Shown here: piece by piece, positions 25,036 to 36,000 of the stretch
How the letters are laid out: every line of letters begins with the position of its first letter
How positions within the stretch are numbered: position 1 is the first letter of the stretch
NCBI GenBank assembly: GCA_013398175.1
Contig: VZRZ01005953.1
Coordinates: 1-64,000, forward strand
DNA: 64,000 bases
Reading direction: 5' to 3'
From: Climacteris rufus
Taxonomy: Eukaryota > Chordata > Aves > Passeriformes > Climacteridae
Notes under the pieces: model-generated
The model's input: only the letters and a program-made list of their open reading frames with translations
The model's database searches: none
Told to the model about the DNA's origin: nothing
Translations under genes and position numbers: made by a program

Positions 25036-26035
25036 AGAAAAACAATTTAGCAGAATTCAATTACTGTGATGGAGGATTTGAAGAAAAAGAGGAAATATTT
25101 ATTTTTTGCGGAAGAATGAAAACAGTGAATGACTGATTTAATTAAGCTTTGTAGGTGGAAGTAGTATGTTATTGCGGAAGTAACATTAGAAAATTCTTTC
25201 TTCATACAAAAAAAAATGGGAATAAAAGTTGGTGAATCTAAGCTGTGATTGACATGTTTGGTGTCAATGCAGAGAAAATAAAAATACACAGAATAGACAG
25301 AAACAAAGGGCTGATGCCTGTAGGATTATTATTCACAAAACATCTTGCTTGATCTCTTTCTGCCAACTTCTGGCATGGTCTTTTTCAAGACATTTTCCTG
25401 TCTTGATATATGTCTACCTTCTACTTTTCCATTTCCAGTAAATTTATATATCTTTTCCCTTTGAATCTACACCATGTTCAGATATTGTTGAGTTGCTTGT
25501 CTCTGTAGGATACAACTGCCATATTAAAAGTGTGTTAAGTCAGTTTTTCTGTTAATTTGCATTACAAATAAAAAAAATTCAAGTTAACTGGACAGGTGTG
25601 ATGTAGAAAATAGTGAAACAATTATACTGTGGGGTGTTTTGCTTTGTGTGTGGGTTTTCTGTGTTTTAATTTCTTGTTATTTACACAAGGTCAGACAAAG
25701 TCAATCAAAGAGAGTCAAATTGCCCTGTAATGTCTTTGAGGTCAAATAGGGTATTAATCAGCCTTTATTTCTTTCAGATGGCAGTATTGACAAGTTAATT
25801 TTGCCAATGCATTTGAAAAAAAACATAGCATTGTGGGTGATGGGAAAAGAGAAAAATAGAAGATAATTACAAAAGGTCAAGAATTTCAACAGGAGCTCAA
25901 GTCTGCATTTCTTAATTTTTTTGATGAATGTAATATTTTTTAAACCTTTGTGTTACTATGTATTTTATGTCTTATTTTCATCTGTGATATACATAGCAAT
26001 TGGCTACACTATGTAGAAAGAACTATCTATGGTCC
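25036..26035. other. AT-rich intergenic sequence, nothing recognised
   Basis: No repeat or exon is seen. The 80-codon minus frame at 25047-25289 has no recognisable domain. Confidence 0.6.
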
Positions 26036-27236
26036 TAGAGTAACAGAATTGTAGAGTCATAGAATAATTAAGGTACAAAAAGACCCTTAACATCATCCAG
26101 TACAATTGTTAACCTAACACTGCCAAGTCCACCAGTAAACCACGTCCCATGTGCCACATCTACATTTCCTTTAAATACATCCAGGGTTGGTGTCTCACCA
26201 CTTCCCTTATTCCAATGAGCTTGATAACTCTTTCTGTAAATAATTTTTTCCTGATATACAACCTAAACCTCCTCTGGTGCAACTTTAGGCCTTTTTGTCT
26301 TGTTCTATCACATGTTAATTTGGAGAAGAGGGACAAACACCCATCTCACTAAAACCTTCTTGCAGGTAGTTATAGATAGCAGTGTCTCCTGAACCTCCTT
26401 TTCTCCAGGCTAACCAACATCAGTTGCCTCAGCTGCTCCTCTTAAAACTTGTGTTCCAGACCATTCAATCATCTTCTTTGCTCTTCTCTGGACCCGCTCC
26501 AGCACCTCAATACGTTTCTTGAAGCGAGGGACCCAAAACCGAACACAGTATTAGAGGTGCAGCCTCACCTGGGGTGAGTACGGTGGTAACCATCACTGCT
26601 GTGGTCCTGCACCACACTATTTGTGGCACAGGCCAGGATATCATTGGCCTTCTTGGCCACTGAGCACATGCTGGGTCATGTTCAGCTGCTATTAACAAAC
26701 AGTCACAGGTCATTTTCTGCTGGGTCACTTTTCAACCACTCTGCCCCCAGCCTATAGAACTGCATGGGTTTGTTGTGACCCAAGGGAAGATCCAGCACTT
26801 GGTCTTATCTAAACTCTTACAGTTGGCTTCTGGCCATCAATCCAGCCTCTCCATATTCCTCTGTAGAGCCTTCCTACCCTTCAGCACATCAACACTCCCA
26901 CACAACTTCCTTTGATCTGTGAACTTACTGAGGATGCGCTCAATTTCCTCATCCAGATCATAGATAAATATATTAAAGAGGACAGGCCACATTAAGGAGC
27001 CCTTGGGACCTCCTCATCCATGAACAAGCAACGGAATTTAAGCCCATTCTCTACCACTCTCTGGGCTTGGCCATTCAGGCAGTTTTTTACCCAGCAAACA
27101 ATACACCCATGTGAACCACAAACAGACAGTGTCTCCAGGAGAATGTTGCGAGAAGCAGTGTCAAAGGCTTAACTAAAGTTCTGGCAAACAACTTCCACAG
27201 CCTTTCCCTTATCCTCTACACAGGTTATGATGTATG
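26036..27236 (-). mobile_element. CR1 LINE, 5'-truncated, minus strand
   Basis: About 1.2 kb matches the 3' half of CR1 in reverse. From the left it has the 3' tail (GAGTCATAGAATAATTAAGG near 26055), CTCTTCTCTGGACCCGCTCC near 26480, CAGGCCAGGATATCATTGGC near 26631, TCTGTAGAGCCTTCCTACCC near 26861, CATCCAGATCATAGATAAATA near 26951, and GTGTCAAAGGCTTAACTAAAG near 27160. The match stops abruptly near 27236, a normal 5' truncation. Many substitutions and frame breaks make it non-coding. No duplicated target site was found, which is usual for CR1. Confidence 0.92.
26915..27236 (-). pseudogene. CR1 ORF2 reverse transcriptase remnant
   Basis: On the minus strand, the equivalent of the block 'VLFNIFINDLDEGIECTLSKFADDTKL' reads approximately 'VLFNIFIYDLDEEIERILSK' and then 'FTDQRKL' at 26930-26990. 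The catalytic ADD is replaced by TDQ. Upstream, between about 27060 and 27200, decayed forms of the 'FDTVSH' and 'WVKNWL' blocks can be followed. The copy could not encode an active enzyme. Confidence 0.75.
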
Positions 27237-27355
27237 TGAAGAAATACAAGACTGAGGTGACAGCAGATACCTGGAAGGTATGGGCCAGATGATAGCAGAG
27301 ATGAAAAAAGGCTCCAGAATTATCAAGAGCTCATACATGGTAAGATAGTGGTATC

Positions 27356-27761
27356 TGTTGCCTGAAAAGACTAGCCCAAAACCCGAGACTAGTCAGGAGT
27401 AAGGGAATAAAAGGTGGGTATTTATTCGAAAGGCCTTCAAAGGTACATTTAGGGCAGACAATGCCCCCAGGGGCATCACCCAAAATGGACGAGTCGTGAG
27501 TTCTCCACACCTTCATAGGTTTTGTCCATTTGCATATCAGCATAAATTCACCAATTAAAACTTTGCAATTTCCCCCTAGCTCCCTTAGCTCGCTCCCCCC
27601 ACTCTTTAGGAGCTTGGGCCTGGGCAGTCTAAGTGTCCTTGAAGAGCAAGTCCAGAGAGTCACTGTTATGTCTATAGAGAACAGCAACTAACAAGCTATA
27701 AAGCATACATGCCAGGCAATACAGAATTTGAAAAATATAAGGGTTAAAACCTAAGGCAACA
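27356..27761 (-). mobile_element. solo LTR, ERV1-like, minus orientation
   Basis: The 406-bp element runs from TGTTGCCTGAAAAG to CTAAGGCAACA, with TG...CA ends and the inverted terminal pair TGTTGCC / GGCAACA. The 4-bp repeat TATC (27352-27355 and 27762-27765) is a perfect TSD of ERV1 length. The complement of 27421-27426 is an AATAAA poly(A) signal. Nearly the whole length aligns by eye to 48891-49297. The 118-codon minus frame at 27331-27687 has no retroviral motif and is probably chance. Confidence 0.87.
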
Positions 27762-28011
27762 TATCAATGAGGGAAAAACCTCATTTTTAGCATCAATAAA
27801 GAAAAAAAAAAGATGAGTATCTAACAAATATTAAAAAACTGCTCATACAGTGAAGTTGAAAATAACAGAGAGCTGCAAACTAATGAAGAAAGACCCACAT
27901 TTGTGAAGAGTGCTTAACAATGGGCTTAAGTGGGCAAAGAAAAACAAATATCCATCACTGACATTGATGCCAAAATGGATTTTGCTTTTTCATTTTGCTT
28001 TTCTAATTCTC

Positions 28012-28515
28012 TGTGTAGAAACCCCTGTAATTTTCCACTGCTAATGTTTATAGAACTTGTAGATGATAGACACCTATACCCTAGTCATTATAGTTACTCT
28101 AGTCACAAGAAGAACATGTTACCGCCATGTTATCCTTTAGTGTCCCCGAGAAAAGAACATTCCATCCCTTATGACGGTTGAAACATGAAAATTGTAGAGA
28201 ACCCAATAGCCATCTTACATGTAAGTGCACCCCTGCTCTAATTGGGAGATTTCTGTCAACTATATTGAATCGTAAAAGTTACTATAAGTATGGGAGCATA
28301 TGGCGCTGGTGGGGGGGACCTCTTGGACATCTACAGAGGCACTCAATACCATCTCAGAGCCTTGGTTTGCCAGTGAAGCGGGGAGATGCCCAACCCGACC
28401 CCCCCCTCCCCCCCACCCCGGCTTGGACGTCTGCTGATTCTCACGAATAAAGGTATATTGTTTTCCCCCTCCCCTCATAATCATGTCTCCAGTTTATGTC
28501 TTCTGCCAGCCCACA
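28012..28515 (+). mobile_element. candidate LTR of unrecognised family
   Basis: The segment starts TGTGTAGAAACCCC and ends GCCAGCCCACA, giving short inverted ends TGTG / CACA. It contains a TATA-like ACTATAAGTATGGGAGC near 28281, a GC-rich stretch with long C runs (28392-28420), and AATAAAGG at about 28446 followed by T/C-rich sequence. This order is typical of an LTR. No target-site duplication could be matched at these borders and I do not recognise the family, so the borders and the identity are tentative. Confidence 0.4.
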
Positions 28516-29517
28516 AAAATAGGTTACAACATCATGGCCATCCAGACAAAGGAAGAAATTCTCACCATGACAATGATTCCATTCCTGAGAAAGACATCAG
28601 GAGGCTCACAACTTGTCATAGCCATGCTCCACAATATTTTATTCATACACAGGAACAGTGGAAGGGTGAATGCAACAGAAAGAAAACATAAGAGATACTA
28701 GGACAGTAAAATTTTCACTGCAACAATGTTTAAGAGAGACATTTTGTATTAAGTATTTCAGACTGTGAGTATTAGCATCATGAGAACTGTTTAAAGAGTT
28801 TTTGATTACAATGTTGAAATATTGTGTAGATTAAAAATAAATTGCAAAAATTTATTATGCAGTAACACCTTGTGGGTTTTTTAAGCAAGTAAAATGACAT
28901 ATGGAGTTTATGATCTTGAAATTTATTTTTTTCTTTACCTTCTGTAGCCTTTGCAGTTCGTACTACTTAGGACTGAAGAAATTACAGGAAAGAGTGATGA
29001 ATTACAGCATGTCTCAAATATAACCAAAGGAAAGAAATGGAACAAGTAATTTAATTTTTCAAAAACTACATTTTAAAATCAATGGCTTTGGAACTTGGTG
29101 TTACACATAGTTATTGTCTGGATAAAAAATAGTACTATTCAGAAGATGGTCAGAATACAACTTTAATTAAAATGTCAGGAACAGCACAGTAGTTGTTCTT
29201 GTGAATATGAAAGGACTTAACATGAATTATTATTTTCAAATATATCTGATATTTAAGAGAGACCACAGCACATTAATGTTTAACAGGTTATATTATCAAC
29301 ATATATTTAGTGTAGAATCACTAGAAGTAAGTACATACTGTATATTCAAGTCTGTATACAAACACTTTCAATTTACATTAAGTATGAACAATGGCAAAAT
29401 GTTTTAAAATAACAAGAAATTATTAATTGGAGGTGACATTGCTCTGTTTCTGAGCACCTGTATGACTACAGGAATTTTCTGGCTTTTAATATATTGGGAG
29501 CTACAGAAGTTTCTGGT
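28516..29517. other. AT-rich intergenic sequence, nothing recognised
   Basis: No repeat, exon or RNA gene is recognised. Confidence 0.6.
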
Positions 29518-30032
29518 AGGCAGAAAATCAGAAGGGTAAAAGGGAGAAAACCATGGACTGAGACAAAGACAGATTAAAAAGTAATGTAAAAGCTGTGCAC
29601 ATAAGCAAAACAAAGGAAGGAATTAATTCACTACTTCCCATGGGGAAGGCAGGTGTTCAGCCATTTCCAGAAAAGCTCTGGAAAAGGACTCTATCACACA
29701 GAACAGTCACTTGGGTAGATAAACAGCATCACTTCAAACATCCCTCCTTTTCTGCTTTCTTCCCCCTGTTTTATATTCTGAGCATGATGCCATATGTTAT
29801 GTAATATCCCTTTGGTCAGGTGGGGTCAGCTATCCCAGCTGGATCCCCTCACGAATTCTTGTGTACCCCCAGTCCCCTTGCTGGTGGGGTAAGGTGAGAA
29901 GCAGAACAGGCCTTGGGGCTGTGCAAGCACCGCTCTGGAATAATGAAAACAGCTCTCTGTTATCAATATTGTTTTCCAAATCCAAACCACAGCCCATAAT
30001 CCCATACTAGATACTGTGAAGAACATGGAACA
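29518..30032 (-). mobile_element. truncated ERVL-like LTR, minus orientation
   Basis: This is the reverse complement of the family seen at 3429-4024. From the left it shows AAATCAGAAGGGTAAAAGGG, TGAGACAAAGACAG, GAATTAATTCACTACTTCCC, TTATATTCTGAGCATGATGCC (TATA region), AATATCCCTTTGGTCAGG, a GC-rich U3 part with CCCCAGTCCCCTTGCTGGTGG, and ACTGTGAAGAACATGG at the right. The last part of U5, with the expected CCACGACA-like end, is missing on the left, so the element is truncated or too diverged there. No TSD was found. Confidence 0.75.
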
Positions 30033-32348
30033 TCAACACTTCTGTTTTTATGGTCTCAGGTTAGTATAAGATATTTCTTTTGAAACCCTGATTACAAAAA
30101 CACAAACATAAATAAGTTACTTCATAGGTACTTATAATTAAATTAGAATATGTAGAATAATAAAAAAACAACACATACGTATATAAGAAAACACTTTTGA
30201 TTCAAGTATTTGAGATGGTCTCAGAAAGCAGAAGCTAGATTACAAAGCAATACTGCTGGATAATTAGTGATATAGATGATATAGAAATTTCAGTAACATG
30301 GGCTGAAAAGTTCAAATTTTTTTACATATCTAATGTCTATGTGTTTCATGGGTTTAAATATTTGAGACTGTTAAAAAAACCCATAATATACTGAGTTATT
30401 CAAATTTTCGTTACTATATAATCTATAAGAATATAGCAAGATTAAATAAATAGTCCTGGGTCTTTTTTTTTTTTTTCCCTGAGGAATTTAACTTTGGTCC
30501 ATATTTAGTCAACCAGCAGGAAGATATCTTCTCATTTGAAGTTTAAATCACTTTATATATATGGAGTTCAGTTGTTTGTTTACATAGACTGCTATTTACT
30601 AACATTTTAGGTAAGTTAAAAATACCAATGACATGGCCTAATTTGGAAATCCTTATTCTGTTTGGCTCTGTGCTAAAAATCAAATGAACATCATTTTTTT
30701 TCAAAGCAGCAAAAATACCAGAGTGTATATTATTAAAATATTCTGATATATCTTGTGTCACTGCTGGTAGAATTATGCTGCTGGCTTCTTTAAAACGAGC
30801 CATCAGTCACACATGGAGATGATAACAACCACTTCACTGACAGTTTTCTGACCCAGATAACTCCAAAATGAAGTATTAGAATACAGAGTGGAAAAATTAG
30901 TATGATCTGATCATTTTATATATTACCATGACAACTAATGTATTGGCTAATGTATAATAATAACATGTATGAGCATTTTTTTTATTCTTTGTATAACTAA
31001 TGAAATACTGGAGGTTTGTGTTTTGTTTAATTGTTTATTTCCCAAAAAGTTTATTTCATTTTCCTTATTTCTTACAGGTTGAGACTCATTTTTAAAATAC
31101 ATAGTCAGACATGATCTAATTAAGGGAGGTGAGTTGTGCTTAAATGAATGTTGAACGCTGTATTTCTGTTGTTCCTGTATTAGAATGACTGCAAAAGCTA
31201 TTTCTGATCTGTTAAAATCTGGGGACATTAATTCCTTGAATTGACGAAATTAATGTGTATATAATAAAATTTAACATATCTGACTTCCAATGTCAGTGTA
31301 ACACACAGAGGACAACATTTCTGTGTTCTACAGCCTAATGAGGTATTTTTCATGTTCATGTCCATAGAAGGCATGCAGGAGTCTTTTGATCCACATGCAA
31401 TGAACAAGAGCCAAAGAAACAGCAGGGTCAGCTTGAGCTTGATGTAGAATTTCGAGGTTTAAATCTGGGCCAGTTTCTTTGCTTACGAAAATGAATGGCT
31501 TCACATTTTATCAAACCATGTAAAAATGAGACTATAATTTAAGAGATTCATAGAGTCTTTAAAATACATCTTACAAAATTTAGCTAAAGCAAGAGGACAA
31601 TTTATCAAACATTAAATGCAATGAGAGATGTATACCATTGTGTCACAGAGCACTGAGATTGCAGATAATCTAGGTATTGCCTAAAAATTGCATAAATTCT
31701 TCATTCTTACATCTAAAAAATAAGGTAATTTTGAACACAGGGCAAAATAAAAAGCTAATGGAATTGGAAGCATACTTACAGAACTGTGCTATGTTTGACT
31801 GTATATCAGAGAGAGTAGAATAACCTTCCTCCCATAACACTAAAATAAATATATTACAAAGCTACTGAGACTTCTAGCAGGCGATAATAAATCTATTGAT
31901 TTAGTCATGGTGCTACATCACTAGAGAATTAACAATGTGGTGGACTCCTAAGAATCTGTCTTGGGACTAATTCTATTAATATAAACATTTTTGTTAGCCT
32001 TCTTGATGAAAGAAGTATGATAATATACTTAATTTATAACATAAAATTAAAAGGAATTAACAAGATATTAAATTGGAATATTATTCATTAAGGGATGGAT
32101 AATCTTTAGGGATGCAAAAACAAGAATGAAATTCAGTGGAACAATGCCTAGTCCTTTAACTGATGCTAATAAGATGTGGGGACTCACTGGATTGAAGTAG
32201 AGGAAAAATAAGAATGAGATATAAGATATGATAATAAGGTAGTTATAAACTACCAGCCTGATGAAACCATGACAGTAAACAAACATAACATTTGGATATA
32301 GTAAATACAATACAGATATTAGGTAATGCTACTTGTCAATGAACAAAG
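30033..32348. other. AT-rich intergenic sequence, nothing recognised
   Basis: Open frames (30543-30803 and 30947-31228, minus) are short and show no domain. No repeat is recognised. Confidence 0.6.
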
Positions 32349-32354
32349 CATTAA

Positions 32355-33014
32355 TGCTGTGTTGCATCTGGACGGGGCCAGCAGTCAATCCTGCTTTTCC
32401 CCCGGCCTGCCTGCTGGGGCGACACGCCTGGGGGGACCCCGGAGCCAGTGGATGGTGCAGGCGCCACTTCTCGCCCTCACTTCCGGGATTTCAGGTGCGC
32501 GGCATTGGCATCACCTTCTTCCCTGTTTCCCTCCCTGTCTGGGCATGTGTGGGCAGCCCGGGCGCAGGGCTACCCTGTGCACAGCGAGGGGGCAGTGCTC
32601 GGACGAAAGAGCAGCCCATTGTTTGCTCTGCTGTGTGCAGACAGCCGCATGACTGGCCAATACCCCTGTCAATCATTCCAATCCTCCGCAGCCATTGGCT
32701 GTTCCGACTGCCTTCCCCTCACTTCCCTGGTATAACAACCAGCTCCCGCCAGCCTCGGGTCGTCTTTATCCGTTCCCTGTCTGCAACTCCAGTAATAAAA
32801 TCAGCTGGACTCAAGCGGAAAAGAACCCTTCCTCGTCTCTTCACTTCTACTGCTTCAATTAAACTGCATGCATGAATTTTGCAAACATCAGCATGGAAGA
32901 ATTACGGCAGCCATGATCCCCCCCAAGGGGACTAGGCAAAGCTTGAATCGCTTCTCTCAGGTCACATGACTGCCGCCGAAGGCTTCCAGTTACTCACACT
33001 TTTTACCCCCAGCA
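32355..33014 (+). mobile_element. solo LTR, ERVK-like family Y, plus orientation
   Basis: This 660-bp LTR, TGCTGTGTTGCATC...CCCCCAGCA, is flanked by the perfect 6-bp repeat CATTAA (32349-32354 and 33015-33020). It has a GC-rich U3, CCAAT-type boxes around 32655-32700, a TATA-like GGTATAACAACC at 32729, AATAAA at 32794-32799, an R/U5 with AAGCGGAAAAGAACCC, and a terminal GTTACTCACACTTTTTACC. The same order, uninterrupted, is the reference for reading the scrambled family members at 46157-47953. The overlapping frames of 95-180 codons are GC-rich LTR sequence, not a gene. Confidence 0.92.
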
Positions 33015-33020
33015 CATTAA

Positions 33021-36000
33021 TTGCAACTCATCTATGTAGTGTGGACTGGTGTTTAATCAATATTCAAGAAACACAAATTTGAGCTGGGATAAATGCAGAA
33101 ATGCAGAATGCCTGTTAAAAAGTGTTGGGTAAAGAAAGGGGGTTTTTTTAGAAGAAAAAAGAAGTCTAAAAATTATTTCTTATGTAAAGTTGGAAAGACA
33201 TGAGTTTCTCTCTGTAATTAAACTAGGGATGCAAATAGAAAGAGCTAAAGGAAGATGAAGATCACAAAATAATACAAACTGACAGTGGATAAACTCAAGG
33301 CTGCTTCTAAGAGAATAAAAATAAGAAATGAAACACAGAAATATGAAGAACAGCATCAAATATGACTAGTGTAGCAAGACAGGGAATTGGCCATACCTCT
33401 TGCCAGAATTTACATCTGCTGCACAAGACCAGACATTCCACAGGAGACTAGATGAGCATAGATCCTCTCTTTCTCAAATTGGACACATTTGTGTTGTGAG
33501 TGGAATTGGACTTCTAAAATTTGACAGTATTTTCTTTTTAACTTTTTAAACTAAACTTCTGAAATTATGACTGATAGCTATCTCCTGACCCACACAAAGT
33601 GAGTTGATTCATCATAATTCAGTTCCCAGGGTAGAGTTGTTTACTGGATTTGAAAGTAAAACCATGAACTTAATCATACTTTTCCCCCTTTACTGCCAAC
33701 CTACAGAAATTATTAAATGACTCAATATCATGCAGTTAGGAAGACTTTTTCATCCTAGTAGTAAATAGTTGCAGTTCAGGTTTGAAATGTATTTGCAATA
33801 ATAATCTTCCACTGTATTTTTCCTTTGCTATTCTGGTTCATCTATTAAAACAAATAAATAAAATAATCATGCCTTAAGTTTGCTACTCAGGCACTTTCAT
33901 TAAGGAACTGAAATATAAGCCATGCCTTGTGAGAGACAGACAAGCACGGAGAAGGTCACAGACGTTCCCAGTAAGCCTCTTGTATCACCAAAGGAAATTC
34001 TAATACAAAAACTTCTCTTTCATTCACTCATGGTCTGTTTCATTGACAAAAAAGCAGGGGCAAATGACATCCCAATCAACAGTCATATTATGAAACTAAC
34101 CCTTCTAGGGATTTATTTTAACAAATGGATAAGATACTGTTATATAAAGTATACTGTATAAATGTCAACATCCTACATAAATATATGCATGAGTAAGATG
34201 ACCTAAGTAAATTGTTCCTCTCTTTTAAGTAGATAACTGAAACAACTTAGAATATCTAATGCTGATGAAATGTGTCTGGATGCATTTTAAATTTCTGATT
34301 ACTTTAAATTCTTAAAAAGTTCTGATAACACAAATAACTATCACATTTGTGTCTTAACTGGAATCATTGAACAGTATTCTCAAGAAGACTGTTTTTTCTG
34401 TTCATTTTAATATACTCTGTAACACACGATGGTACCAATTCTGGCAATATGTGATACCATAATCAATGAAATGGAAAAGTTTCATAGATAAAAAGAGTGT
34501 TTTTCACATTTCCTTGCAATTTTTGCAAGGAAAACAAAGCAAGAAGATCTTTTGATTTAAGGTTTTCAGACCCTTAAGCTGCCTATGCTTTTAATTACCT
34601 GAGAATTTGTTGCATCAATTCTTTTTCATCCACCATTATCATCAATCACACATGGAAAATCCAATGATACATGTAACCATAAATGTAGCATTGATTATTC
34701 AGCTTTTTCTGTTATGGTGTTCAGCATGGGTATTAGCAAAATATGTCTCCATTTCTGATTCATTTTTTGGAGGAGAGACTTAACCCCCAAACAATTGGTT
34801 TTGAGGTTGTAGATGCTTTGCTTTCAATCAAACAAGTGGAGCAAAACTAAGTAGCACTTTTTTTCCCCACCAGTTTTTTACTGGAGTATCTACAGAAGAA
34901 ACAAAGCTAGACCTTTTCGCAATGTAAAACAAACTTCACTGAATGAAGGTTGTCTTTATTTCAAATTTAAGAAGAGAAAAATAGAAATGCCTTGCACCAC
35001 TGTACTTAAACATCAATAAACTACAAAAGGAGTTTAAAACATGGAGTGCATGGGGCTTTCTCTGAAGATAACCAACTGAAATGTCATTGGCAGATATGTC
35101 AAAGAATGTTTCTGTCTATACCTTGATCATGAATTTTTCTACAGTAAATGTTTTATTATTTTCTCTGCACTCCATAAAAGGTTCACATTTGGTATTTTGC
35201 CACTATAAAAATGTTTTAAATCAATTCTGAAATATTATTACCTGTCTTTGACATAAAAAATATGTATTTCTATTTTCCACAGGAGTCTTTAACATTCTTT
35301 GAAAATGAAAACACCTTGAAAGAAAAAAAACCAACAAAGTAAAATGAAGATCTGTTGAGAGCAGATTGTGGTAGCGAATTTTCAGGAAAAAAAAAACGAT
35401 TCAAGACACAACCACATCCTGCTCCATATTCAAGGAAGGAACAAGATCTTCAGAATATGGTTTCAGGAATCACCTTAATGGACTCTTTCTTGAAATACAA
35501 GTGTTAAAAAAATTGAGAAAATATTTAAGAATTCTTTATATTTTAAGAAATTTGCTTCATGATCCCAGAAAAAAAACTCCACAAAGATGGTTTACAATTA
35601 TTTTTCTCCTTACTTTCTCTGAATCACTCAGAAAGATAGCCAATAAAATACAATATTCTATAAAATAATCTTATTCTATAAAATCTGTAGTGTTTGTTGT
35701 TATCTGCAATGTCATTAACAATACTTTTAGAATTTTCAGATACAGTTTGTTATTTGCTAAATGTATTTTATTCCATACAACTAATTTAATGTCTTGACAA
35801 AGAAGAGTCCCTTAAACACAGCTAATCTAATTAAATTCTTAAATTAAGGTGCTGGACATATGCCATTTTGATAAATGAAGGGGAAACTGCAGTAGAGGGA
35901 CTAGTGAAATCTAGCAAATTTAAATGAAATGGCACATGATGGAACCCATGAAAACTTGAGTTGATTTACAAAGATTCTATTGCTTATGAGCAAGACCATA

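Noticed and set aside
32333..32875. 180-codon open frame and overlapping frames in the 32.4-33.0 kb region
   Set aside because: They lie wholly inside a TSD-bounded LTR whose GC-rich U3 and U5 rarely form stop codons. Several frames on both strands are open at once and no protein domain is visible.
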